NCBI RefSeq assembly: GCF_051622035.1
Contig: NC_135360.1
Location: forward strand, 9,166,001 to 9,230,000
Direction of reading: 5' to 3'
DNA from: Arctopsyche grandis
Taxonomy: Eukaryota > Arthropoda > Insecta > Trichoptera > Hydropsychidae
Length of the DNA: 64,000 nucleotides
Position 1 is the first letter of the stretch. The number at the start of each line of letters is the position of its first letter. The notes under the pieces were generated by a model. That model saw only the letters and a list, made by a program, of their open reading frames with translations, was not told the origin of the DNA and did not search any database. Of this stretch, positions 1 to 9,773 are shown in pieces. The position numbers and the translations under genes are program-made.

Positions 1-1874
1 CTTATTAATATTCAATACATACAATAATAATTGAAAATTTATATAACTATGCGTTCAATAACCAATTCGTAATGTCGAAATGTGCGCGCATTGCTTAGTA
101 GAAAAATTATTCTATTGAACGGCAATAAACGGAAATCAATTATTGTATACGAAGATACGATGTTTATGTTGATTCATTGAAAAACCACTGAAAAAATTGT
201 ACACAGGTAAAACCTGTGTATTTTATCGCTTATTTACACCTTTTTTATTTATCCTCCAACCCGAGTAAAACGCTAATGTATGCAGTGGGTGTGTTTTGTA
301 TTGTAAATAAATACGCGAGTGCCCCTGACATGAAGGGCGTTTTAATTTGTAATTCACAACGACGAGATCGTTGAAGTGTGACTAATTCGAGTTATCGGGG
401 TTTTTATAACCGTCAAATCGTTTCTGAAAATTTTACGTGCTTGAATTCAATGATAAAACTGACTGACGTTGTGCAACGTCGATCGAATGTTTATTTTTCT
501 GGGAAGATGATTTTCAAATGATAATATTTTAAAATAATCATTTTATATATGTACTTATATATATATATGAACTATTCCCCGTGTTATATTCACGTTCTTA
601 TTAGAAAGTTTAAAATAGTAAATGTGTATGAAATGTGTATGAAAAATTTATTTCTATTATATTGTTATGAATTGGATTGTAAATATGTATTATACATACA
701 TACATTTCGTTTTATGGAATCGACTTTTCAATGCATGAAGTTGCTAATGATGTTTTAACCGTGTATTTTAGTGAAGCTTTTAAAAAACTATCTTAATAGC
801 TTTTTAAGTGAACGCTTAAAGTAAAAAAATGTGTTTTCTTACAATGGTTATGTCTTTGGAGTATAAAAATTGTCAATTTAAAGTTCAAATATGATGAATT
901 TTTATGTTCAAATATGAACTAATTTAGTTCGATGTACATGAACTTAATTAGTTTATTGTGATCGCTAAACTAGTATCATGTCAAATATTTTATTTATATA
1001 TGTACATATTATTGTATTAACAGTTTCATATGTAATAGTATAAAAATAAGCGTATATTTAAATATTATAAATGATATTTTTTGCATTTTTGAATGAGTCG
1101 GTAGATATTTTAAGCCCAACTATACTAAAAATTTCAATTAAAATCTATATGGGATTATCGAACGGAAAATATTAATTTGAATTATTTTTTTTCATGAATT
1201 AAATAATTTGGGAAACACTGCCTTAAATAATTTATTTTATATACCTATATAACTATACAAAGTTCACAACCTACGATAAAATTTATTATAAGGAAAATTC
1301 TGTACACAATTTAGAGACATCGACGAGTCAGCCTTTTTCAAACCCAACGATAAAAGTTTGCCGAGGAAATATAAAGTTTCAAAGAATGTTAATGATTTTC
1401 ACATTGAAAAATAATGTTATGCTCACTAATTAGAAAAGGTGAATAAACTTGACGCAATTTATTTCACACCTTGAATATAATCTAACATAATACACGGAAA
1501 ATTTAAGGTAATATTTAAATACTTTGAAAGAATCGGTTATATATTAACATTTTTATGTATAATTTACCACTGAATCAATTTATTTACATTTATGTATATA
1601 AATGTCTTTATTTTTAGCTCATTTCGATTAAACGGTTGGTGTACTTTTGTTTCTGAAATTGAATCGAGCGCATCGACATTGATCAATTAAATCATAAGAA
1701 AAAAATTTAAAAATGATTCATTTGCATTAAAAAGAAATTAAATTCAGGTACAACGAAGAATGATTAAATAATGCATTATCGAGTAGTGTCGGTTTTGAGC
1801 GACTTCGAAAGTGAAAATTGAAACTGAAAGTGAAGAAACGTACGCAAGGAAAAAAAATAGAAGAATCGACTTAC
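1..1874. other. AT-rich non-coding stretch
   Basis: I see no exon, RNA gene or bounded transposon here. The stretch is AT-rich with scattered short runs of TATATA and TACATA type. If the minus-strand signal-peptide exon at 1941-1875 belongs to a real gene, this stretch would be its first intron, but no downstream exon with a coding signal could be recognised before the window edge. Confidence 0.5.
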
Positions 1875-1941
1875 GGACTTCTTGCGCAACCGTGAACGAA
1901 ACCATCAGTCCAGTTACGAAGATTAATGCGTTGGCGAACAT
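1875..1941 (-). CDS. Putative first coding exon of a secreted protein (partial gene)
   Basis: The reverse strand carries an ATG in an A-rich context (AAAAATG) followed by 22 codons that look like a classical signal peptide: MFANALIFVTGLMVSFTVAQ, then Glu-Val. The frame runs into a strong splice donor, CC|GTAAGT, after one base of codon 23 (phase 1). A hydrophobic core followed by small residues (TVAQ) suggests cleavage near residue 19-20. The architecture, a very short first coding exon ending phase 1 just after the signal peptide, resembles the JHBP/takeout and serpin genes in this window, but no further exon is visible to the left, so the family is unknown. The remainder would lie beyond position 1. 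The open frame upstream of this ATG has no such quality and is probably 5' untranslated. This is inference from sequence alone. Confidence 0.4.
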
Positions 1942-2726
1942 TTTTCGTTTTATTTTATCTTTTGGCACAAAAGAAGTTGAAGAAATGCAATGTGTACGGA
2001 GTGTTGCGAGAGTTGACCTAACTCGACGGTTGTCAAAACGCGTTTGTTCCTCGAAGCAAATATAAATGCATCGTAGTCGTTGGTAGTAATAACCATCTGT
2101 GGCCAGGTCGTGGTAGAGGGGGAGGTAGTGTCTTGTATACAAACTCTTAAAATAAAAAAAACAATTTTCCTGCAATGTCAACATGTTTTATTTTTCGCGA
2201 CAGACCACCATTGTATGGGTTTGTTTTATAGAGCTGAGAGTTCACAGGTATCTTGTGACATATGTACGTGTGTGTCCCATATTATTATTTTTTTATATAG
2301 TAATTAGATTGCTATTGTATCTTGTATATGTTTTATTTAGAATATACATATGTATGAATACATTATGAGTGGGTAGAAATTTTGTGAAAATTAGTTAATC
2401 GAATTAACCTTTGTATTGTACCTCATTTAATTTTTTGCTATCTAAATATGCGTCTTTTTCGTCATCGTCTTCTTCGAGTATTAAATTGAAATGTATATTT
2501 TATGACCGGAAAAGAATAGTGCTATTGATGTAATTTATAAATAATGCAAAATTTGAATTCCGCTACAAAGAATATCGCTAAATATATATGCATAACGAAA
2601 TTCTATAGTATTATATTTTTGTTTATTACAATTTTGCCGTTGCGACATGACAAATGTACTCCAGGACTTCAGTATGGTCAAGTATTTGAATAAAATACAT
2701 TAATAAAAAAAAAAGTTTTTTAAAAA
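1942..2726. other. Non-coding stretch, possible 5' flank of the 1941-1875 exon
   Basis: No gene is recognised. If the minus-strand exon at 1941-1875 is real, the first part of this stretch is its 5' untranslated region and promoter. No clear TATA box in the expected place was identified. Confidence 0.35.
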
Positions 2727-3027
2727 CATACCTCTTCTATACATAATTTGTATATAAAATTATTATTTTGAATAAAAATGTCAATAATTTTATTTTACTA
2801 CCGCCACATTTATGTATAAAATTAATGACTACGAGACGTCACCGAGATTAAAAATTTTCGGACTTGGTTCACTTCTTAAACGATATTTTTTCTCTATCGT
2901 AATGGTGGAGGATCCATTTACTTGTATTGATGACCAAAATGAGCAATATGGCAAAGTATGAAAACGATTGGATAAGAGGCAAACTTTTTCCTGAATTGTA
3001 ATCGTAAGTGAAACGTAAAGGAGGTAT
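2727..3027. repeat. Dispersed repeat / MITE-like element, copy 1
   Basis: The segment starts with ACATACCTCTT and ends with AAGGAGGTATGT, an imperfect terminal inverted repeat. From about 2755 to 3027 it matches 5545-5815 in direct orientation. Shared landmarks are TTTGAATAAAAATG/ATACCAATAATTTTAT at the left, ATCGTAATGG(T/C)GGAGGA in the middle, GAGCAATATGGC(A/G)AAGTATG, and TGAATTGTAATCGTAAGTG at the right. The two copies differ by many substitutions and small indels, so the element is old. The short reverse-strand frames across it are not conserved between copies and are not called as genes. No transposase is present and no superfamily is assigned. Confidence 0.55.
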
Positions 3028-3637
3028 GTAAAAAGATACAAAATAGTAAATAAAATTAAAATAATATACGAAAACAACATACAATTCCTTTATATTTTTA
3101 TAAAATGAATTCATATTGTACCTATGTACATATATGTATATGACTGCGGATATATTTCATATAATTTACAATGGCTTAAACACACAATACTGTAATAACT
3201 TTAACCACATAAGTAATACTAAATTCAAACCAAAGAAAATCTGTAGTTTCCCAATTATATAAGTATATTTACATACATACATACATATGTACATATAATA
3301 CTTCCTGATATCATTACATATGTTTATAATATATATTATTTTAAGCAAATGCCACCCTTTTACTCGAAGATCAAAACACAGTAAAAAATAGATATACAGA
3401 TAAAGTCAAAACTAAAATAGATATATTCTAGTACATCGTTTCGCAACCTGGGTCCACATGGCCCCCTTGCGAAGACCCAGACCCTCTCAAGGGAGGCCCA
3501 AACCAAAATTCTACTTTTGGGAAGGCATAACGAGCTTAAGGGAAGTACAGTCAGAATAAAGTTATAAAATTTTTATACTTAAATAATATCGAAAGAAGAG
3601 AAGAGAAAAATGTTATATTTGTCATCAAACTGAATAC

Positions 3638-4560
3638 ATGAACGTTTGCATTTCGGAAAACATACTAGCTTGTGCGACCGATGGGGTTGCTTCAATAGTT
3701 GGCAAATATCGAGGATTTATCGCATACATATATAAAAAAATATGTGCCAAATATTTTTTAAAAAAGGTTGGGAAGGCGTTTAATATTATAATAAAAACAA
3801 TAAATTTCATTAAATCAAGTTCACTTCGAGATTGCCTTTTTCGACAAATATGTAAGGAAAACGAGGAAGATTTTGATTGCCTTAAATTACCCACAGAAAT
3901 TCGTTGGCTATCGAAGGTTAATTGTCTTAATCGTATTAATATACTTTGGAACAGTATTGTGTCCTTTATGAGTAACAACCAATTTTGGGAAGAGATGATT
4001 GGTACAAAATGCTATATATTTTATTTATCAAATATATTTGAGAAATTTAATTTGTAAAACAAACAATTATAAGGAAAATGTTGTAATCTCATAACGTGTA
4101 AAAATGTAATCATTGCTTTTCTTGGAAAGCTCAATCTTTTCAGAATTAATATTGGACGACGTGAGTTAACACAATATCCATCATTGGCTACTATTTCTAA
4201 TGAAAGACAATATGATGATCATATATTGAACATTTGAAGCAGCTTCATAAGGATATGCAAGTTAGATTTAATCATATTATAAATCTAAATATTCCAGATT
4301 GGGTGATTAATGCATTTGGTGTGTATGCAATCTATATTGATATCGAATTGTAAGAAAGTTTGATATATCTGCAACGTAATATGAATGCACAAGTAAGATT
4401 TAAACTAAATAAAGATAATTTTTGGATCAGCACTGAATAGGGAGTATGTTTCCACAGCTTTGGGAGAAGGCAAGTTTATATTTGGCTGAAATTCCTTCAT
4501 TTTATCTCGTCGATTCTGGATTTAGTCGAGTTATGCATCTCCTCTGAAAAGTTCGTTACC
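3638..4560 (+). pseudogene. hAT (ZBED5/SCAND3-like) transposase pseudogene
   Basis: An open stretch at 3638-4057 encodes pieces typical of the ZBED5/FAM200-like branch of hAT transposases: CATDGVASIVGKYRGFIAYI, then IKSSSLRDCLFRQICKENEE and TEIRWLSKVNCLNRI. The segment normally joining the first two blocks is missing, so there is an internal deletion. Downstream, in other frames and past stops, are further pieces: LTQYPSLATISNERQYDDHI near 4160, NHIINLNIPDWVINAF near 4265, and the C-terminal dimerisation region (LWEKASLYLAEIPSFYLVDS, then GFSRVMHLL followed by a stop) near 4455-4550. The N-terminal BED finger is absent. Frameshifts and stops make it inactive. The family assignment rests on remembered family patterns, not on a search. 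Confidence 0.8.
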
Positions 4561-4600
4561 GTCTTGATGTCATAATAATTATGTACATACGAAATTATAC

Positions 4601-5515
4601 TGTTACGTAGGGGTGGGTGGAGGATCCAAGTAAAAGGCCAACAGTCGTCTCACAGCATTTATTGATGATTAAGAAGATACCCGCACTGGCGGTGCTCAGT
4701 CCAGAATTACATGATATCGCCTACGTACCGCCTTATAAATCTCTCATGACGTGTTGTATAGTCACGTATTCGGATATGTATATGACTAATAACGGTCATT
4801 GTTTAGCCTAAATGCACCTAGAGTCCAGATATAATATCTGCTGTCCCTGAATGTGATATTTTCCACCTTGGGGAGCGTAGATTATCGGATATTATGTTAA
4901 AATATTTATCTGGTAACCTGCTCTCATCATTACTTTCTTAATTTGAATGTGATGAATGAGTGGAATCTTAATCTACTCTCTTCCATTTGGGCCTCGCTGT
5001 GATTTTATTTTTATTTATATTTTGTTTTATTTTATTTTATTTTTTCATTCTCCTTTGTATATTTTTATATACTATTTTAATTTTGTTCAGTGTAAACAAA
5101 GAATGGGATTTATGGATTTTATTTTTAATTTTTACACTTTTTTTTTTTTTTTTTCTCTCTGAATGATGTATTATTTTCCTTTTGTTACTTTTTTTTTATT
5201 ATTTTATTTTACCATGTTTTCTGCTTTTGCTTTTTTCCTTTATTTACAGTTTACTTGTTTTTATATCATGTTTTTATATATTTTTCAAATGTAGGCCATT
5301 GTGGCGCATTAGGTTCTTCCTGTAATGCCACAATGGTCCAAAACTATTAAATAAAAATAAAATAATCCCGGAAGTAAGTGCAAGCACTTAGTTAATCCGA
5401 TAACAGATATCCGTTGGTCTAAGTGCAAGCACTTAGTTAATCCGTTAACAGATAACCCTTGAACGGTCACATAGTCTCTGGGATTCTATTCGCTTAATCC
5501 GCGGCGTACGTAACA
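4601..5515 (+). mobile_element. Non-autonomous DNA transposon with TGTTACGTA ends, copy 1
   Basis: The element begins TGTTACGTAGGGGTGGGTGG and ends GCGTACGTAACA, giving a terminal inverted repeat of at least 9 bp. It is flanked by a 4-bp duplication, ATAC at 4597-4600 and ATAC at 5516-5519. Its left and right arms match, in inverted orientation, the second copy at 6049-6432. The right part carries two copies of a near-palindrome, AAGTGCAAGCACTTAG. Its interior was interrupted by a retroposon (about 4836-5366). The open frame over its left arm has no recognisable protein. The superfamily is not clear: a 4-bp duplication (ATAC, ATAA) with these ends does not match one I can name safely. Confidence 0.75.
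4836..5366 (+). mobile_element. 5'-truncated retroposon (LINE/SINE 3' end) inside the TGTTACGTA element
   Basis: Compared with the uninterrupted sister copy at 6049-6432, this block is extra. It is flanked by ATAAT on both sides (about 4831-4835 and 5362-5366) and ends in an A-rich tail with AAATAAAAATAAAAT. Just before the tail, at about 5294-5338, is a hairpin, CCATTGTGGC ... GCCACAATGG, with a loop resembling that of the two SINE tails at 18369 and 21172. A poly-T/pyrimidine-rich region occupies 5000-5280. No reverse transcriptase domain is visible, so this is either a truncated LINE 3' untranslated region or a SINE. Confidence 0.55.
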
Positions 5516-5544
5516 ATACTATAAAAAAAGTGTTTTAAAATTAA

Positions 5545-5815
5545 ATTATTATTTTGAATAAAAATACCAATAATTTTATTTTACGTCCGCCATCTATGTT
5601 TAAAACTAAAAACTGGATAGACGTTTGGCACTTTTCAGAAATTAAAATTTCAAAAGCGTCTTACACGATATTTTTGCACCATCGTAATGGCGGAGGAACC
5701 GTTTATTTATATTGATGACTAAAATGAGCAATATGGCGAAGTATGAAAACGATCGGATAAGAGGCAATTTTTTTCCTGAATTGTAATCGTAAGTGAAACG
5801 TAAAGGAGGTATGTA
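5545..5815. repeat. Dispersed repeat, copy 2 of the 2727-3027 element
   Basis: This is a direct-orientation match to 2755-3027 through almost its whole length, ending at the same AAAGGAGGTATGTA terminus. The left terminus seen in copy 1 (ACATACCTCTT) is not recognisable here. It lies between the two TGTTACGTA elements, inside the ZBED-type hAT relic. From about 5900 to 5990 the following DNA is an AT-rich imperfect tandem of ACTTATTTTAAATTT-like units. Confidence 0.55.
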
Positions 5816-6048
5816 TGTAATAATAAAAATATGCGATCGTCACTAACAGCATCGGAATCATATATGAGGCATAAGGATCACACTAAATAAAATTATCTTT
5901 TAATCAATTTATTACTTATTTTAAATTTACGACTTATTTAAAATTTATTACTTATTTTAAATTTTAATACTTATTTACGATTTATTATGGTTAAAAATAT
6001 ATATTACATATGTATGTTCAAATTTGTAATTATAAAAAGATTATATAA

Positions 6049-6432
6049 TGTTACGTACGCCGTGGATTGAGCGAGTTGTACTTAGACCAACGGATATCTG
6101 TTATCGGTTAACTAAATGCATGCACTTACTTCCAAAGATTATATCTGGACTCTAAGTGCATTTAGGCTAAACAATGACCGTTATTAGTTATTTCTCAGAA
6201 TCGGTACGGGAAGATCCAATGTCTTGGAAATACATATCCGAATACGTGACTATACAACAGGTAAACAGATTAGGCGTCCTGAGAGATCTACCCTTTATAA
6301 GGCGGTACGTAGGCGATATAATTCATTCTGGACGGAGCAGTGACAGTGTGTGTAACTCCTTAATCATCAATAAATGCTGTGAAACGACTGTTGGCCTTTT
6401 AATTGGATCCTCCACCCACCCCGTACGCAACA
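6049..6432 (-). mobile_element. Non-autonomous DNA transposon with TGTTACGTA ends, copy 2 (inverted)
   Basis: This 384-bp element begins TGTTACGTACGCC and ends CCCCGTACGCAACA, and is flanked by ATAA at 6045-6048 and ATAA at 6433-6436. Read on the minus strand it matches the arms of copy 1 (4601-5515): the GGGGTGGGTGGAGGATCCAA end, the AAAAGGCCAACAGTCGT stretch, the GTTTAGGCTAAACAA-type centre and the AACGGATATCTGTTATCGG block. It lacks the retroposon that interrupts copy 1. The plus-strand open frame at 6174-6443 is incidental. Confidence 0.75.
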
Positions 6433-6546
6433 ATAATATATAATATTTTTAATATGTACTTTTTTTTTCGAGAAAATATGGAGAGAGGCACATAAAAATA
6501 TTAAACGCAAAAGGGGCCACGGTCCAAAAAAGGTTCAGAAACGCTG

Positions 6547-7990
6547 TAATCTATTACATATTTATAAAACAATACTTATGTACTGAAAATGGACAGATTA
6601 TTGAAGATTACCTTGAACTTTATTTTTAAACTGTTGAATTCGGCAACAGTTAATCCGTAATTTAACCGGATGTCAAATATTAAATTTTAATATTTATGTA
6701 ATAGTTTAAATATATATATATGTATATAAAATTTTTGTTGATTATGTTAAATAAGGAAAAATTAAATCAAATTTACGTGCCGGGTATGAAATGCAAACAA
6801 CTAAAAGGATAATAAATTATAGCATGAACATGTGTATAGTATTAATTATTTTATTTAAAATTTAATTGAAAGGTTTATAGTATAAACAAATACACGTCTT
6901 CGTTGTGAAAATGACAGACAATTATTTACATTCAAGAAAAAACAATTAATTTTCCTTTGTATTGCAAACTGAAAAGGACTTTGAGACGTCTTCTTTTAAA
7001 GAGATCCTGTTTATTAGCGGCTTTGAAAAAAATACGAAACCATTCATTATATTTTTTAGTTATTATATGTACAGCAAAAATCGAAACGTACCTTGAACGC
7101 AAATTAATTTTTTCGTCAACTTTAACTTCGAAGCTAATGCGATTTACGATTTTTTTTTTTTTTTTTTTCTACTGAAGCAAATCATAACAAAAAAATGAAA
7201 ACAAATGATATTCCTTTAACCCTTGAAATGGGTATCAATTAATACGATTTTTACGACGTTCTAAATTGAATAAAACACGTATTTATTACGTACATAACAT
7301 AATATGACGCACGCCGAGTTCGTTTTAATGATTGCTCGTAAAATTCAACTGGTACGAAGTTGCATCATTTTCTTTTAATTTCTCACTCAAGCGTAAAAAA
7401 TTCGGCAATTGCTCTTATAATTTTTTCGAATTTTAAAAGTGGGTCGAAGTTTGAATCCATTTAAATAAATCATCGAATGTGTCGTGCAGGTTTGGTATTT
7501 TGATACATTCGAATGCAGTGCAGTAAAAAGTTCACGCTACGTGACCGTGAAAGGGTTAAAAATTTCCAGTCACCATCCGAATCGACTAAAAAGTGTGTAA
7601 AAATGATAATCTATATATTTTTTAATTAATTGGTTAAATTGATGTGCGTATTTCAACCACGAAGAACGCCTTGGAGTGATGTTTAAACACGTCACGCACT
7701 AAATTCATTTCGCGATTCATAAAAGCTTTCCGTCGATTGCTAGTGGCTTTTTGATTGGTTAAGGTCGTCGCAAATGCAATGAAAAATATTTTCAAAGATA
7801 AAGTCGAAGAATATCATCAAAACTTGAAGAAATCAATTGTATCGTGTGGATTTGAAAGCTTCCGGTGAATTTGCCGAATGTAAAATATAATACAAGATGT
7901 AAAAAAAAGTGTTAAAATTTCACTCCAAAGCGTTCTTAGCAAATCGCTTTGAAATTTTCTGTAAAGTAAATCAATATTTTACAATTCTGT
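6547..7990. other. AT-rich intergenic stretch
   Basis: No exon, RNA gene or bounded mobile element is recognised. Long homopolymer runs are present (for example T at 7150-7168). Short open frames show no conserved motif. Confidence 0.45.
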
Positions 7991-8140
7991 TAGGGTTGCC
8001 AACATATTCATTTTGACCCGGAAACTCCGGGTTCGGCGGTCGATCTCCGGACTCGGGGTTTACAAACAAAATCTCCGGGTCAGTGGTCAATATCTGTCAT
8101 TCGTGGTGGGAATAATAATTAATATATAAAAAATGTAAAG

Positions 8141-9660
8141 AAATAAAAGTTGGTGCAGGCGATTGATTCCATTATTGTATACGAAATAATTGGTTTCGAC
8201 CGTTGCTTTGAATTATACTTGTACTTCATATCACATTTTCTTAATTTCATATGTGAGACAATTTTAATTTTAGAGAAAAGTGATATAATAACAACTGAAT
8301 TACACGATGTTATGTTTCAATGCAATGAAAAGTTAAAATCTCGGCTGGAGGATAGTTTCTTTGGGAGCAAAATTCGGGAATCATTGAAGCATCCCAGTCT
8401 AGGGCTTCTAAGCCGGCTTAAACCGAGACCGAAAAACCGGCTTTTTGACTATCATTTTTTGGCTTGATCAACCGGCTTCTTAAGGTTTCCTTTTATTAAT
8501 GTTTTTCCCTCAAAACTAACAATTATGAATTTCAAATTTCTATGAAAGATCAAAAATAATGTGTATTGGATCCAAACTGTCTAGAATAGGCTTAGGTATA
8601 TTTCTTTGAATAACAATAAAAGGCATGGCACTTAGCGGTGGCTTTGAGATAGAGTAATGGATGAAGACCAGGTCATAAACCAATAAAATATAATATAATA
8701 TTATTGAAAGTAGTTTCAATAATCTACACAAGGCCTTTCAAAATTTCGACAAATAGGGCTTTCTATTTTTTGTAGTTTTTGCGAGTTCTTCTTCTTGATA
8801 CATAGTAGGTTATTTAAATCATTTAATTATTTGTATTCAGGTATTCAGAATCTGTCATTTTACGGCTGTGATATTTGTAATAATAATAATGATCTTATGA
8901 AAGTTCATAGCTTATTTTTATTTATAAGCAATTATTTTTTTACATAATAAAATTATTTTTCGATAATACAATAATTTTTCATTGTAAGAATTTAAAACTT
9001 CAAAAAAACCTTAATTTTCTGGACCCGGTGAAAGCCGGTCAGACGGCTTTTTATTTGTAAAAAACCGAAAACCGGCTTTTTCTTTCGGATGGTTTTTTGG
9101 AACCCCTAATCCCAGTCAAACAGATCAGATAAAATTTACAGAACAAGCTAGAGAAGTACATACACAAATATTATGTTACATACACAAATAAGTAAGTTAC
9201 ATACACAAATATTATGATTTTGAAAATAGTTGTTATAAATATTTAGCTGCATTAAGCATTAAGAAAAATGATCTGAAATACGACAAAGTTCTGAAAATTG
9301 CCTCTGTTTTGAAAATACAAATGAATGAAGATCGATTATATGACGAAATTATCAAACAACATATTCATAATCTGCATAATGATTATAACTGTCCAAGCAC
9401 GGAGCGGAACTGGGTGACAATTTTTAAAACAGTCGAAAACATAACTGAAATATGTAGTATCGAAAGTTTTGTCCATCACAATCAGCAATACATTTGTTGA
9501 ACGCATTTTTTCTATAGTGGAATCCATTTGGAGGAATGACAGAAATATGTAGAATGCGCTTAAATTTAGTCCGAACTGAAAATTCAGATTGATTTTGATA
9601 TGGATTGGGAAAATTTTTACACATTTTCAAAAGCCCCAGAACAGAAGCCAACTTTCAAAA
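8141..9660 (+). pseudogene. hAT transposase fragments, interrupted by a younger insertion
   Basis: The left piece (about 8150-8391) encodes a hAT-like internal segment (ELHDVMFQCNEKLKSRLEDS, then FFGSKIRESLKHPS). The frame is cut by the nested element that starts at 8400. The right piece (9309-9500) carries NCPSTERNWVTIFKTVENIT and EICSIESFV. After a stop it continues with an ERIFS-like block (ERIFSIVESIWRNDRN, about 9498-9545), which resembles the C-terminal dimerisation motif of hAT transposases. Stops and frameshifts separate the pieces. The N-terminal part and most of the catalytic core are missing. The identification is from motif resemblance. Confidence 0.6.
8400..9109. mobile_element. 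Nested hAT-type non-autonomous element with exact 8-bp target duplication
   Basis: This insert starts TAGGGCTTCTAAGCCGG and its right end, complemented, reads TAGGGGTTCCAAAAAACC. Both subterminal regions are rich in AAGCCGG / CCGGCTTTTT blocks in opposite orientation. TCCCAGTC is present immediately before it (8392-8399) and immediately after it (9110-9117), a perfect 8-bp duplication. It sits inside the transposase remnant of the 7991-9773 element. It has no coding potential that I recognise; the minus-strand frame near 8540-8731 has no known motif. Confidence 0.8.
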
Positions 9661-9773
9661 ATAAATTTATTTTTTAATTCCTCCGTATTTCTAAGATTTC
9701 TTTTTATATAAACCCCCCCACTACCCACAAAAAAATTCTCAGGGTCAGCACCGGCACAATGTTGGCAACCCTA

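Larger units (their letters stand above)
3434..6546 (+). mobile_element. Degenerate hAT transposon (ZBED5/Buster-like) containing nested insertions
   Basis: The left end (CATCGTTTCGCAACCTGGGTCC) and the reverse complement of the right end (CAGCGTTTCTGAACC, then GGACCGTGGCCCC) form a terminal inverted repeat of about 38 bp of the CAGNG type used by hAT elements. TCTAGTA sits beside the left end and TCTATTA a few bases beyond the right end, a possible decayed 8-bp target duplication. Inside the left half lies a broken hAT transposase (about 3638-4560). The middle is filled by later insertions: a TGTTACGTA-ended element (4601-5515) that itself contains a retroposon, a second copy of the repeat seen at 2727-3027, and a second inverted TGTTACGTA element (6049-6432). 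Only about 1.3 kb is the original hAT. The element is dead. Confidence 0.75.
7991..9773 (+). mobile_element. Degenerate hAT transposon with TAGGGTTGCCAAC ends
   Basis: The left end TAGGGTTGCCAACAT and the right end, whose reverse complement is TAGGGTTGCCAACATTG, are a near-perfect terminal inverted repeat. The inner parts (GACCCGGAAACTCCGGG and CCGGTGCTGACCCTGAG when complemented) also resemble each other. The element is flanked by AATTCTGT (7983-7990) and ATTTCTGT (9774-9781), an 8-bp target duplication with one mismatch, as expected for hAT. Broken transposase pieces lie inside (about 8141-8390 and 9230-9660). A second element (8400-9109) was inserted later. The whole is inactive. Confidence 0.85.

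Noticed and set aside
1744-2184. 146-codon reverse-strand open frame taken as one protein
   Set aside because: Only the internal part from 1941 has protein-like features, and it runs into a consensus splice donor; the remainder looks like untranslated and intronic sequence.
4617-4811. Open frame in the left arm of the TGTTACGTA element as a gene
   Set aside because: The inverted sister copy does not preserve this frame, and the product has no recognisable motif.
8150-8467. Open frame as an intact small gene
   Set aside because: Its left part is a hAT transposase fragment and its right part runs into a younger inserted element, so the join is artificial.
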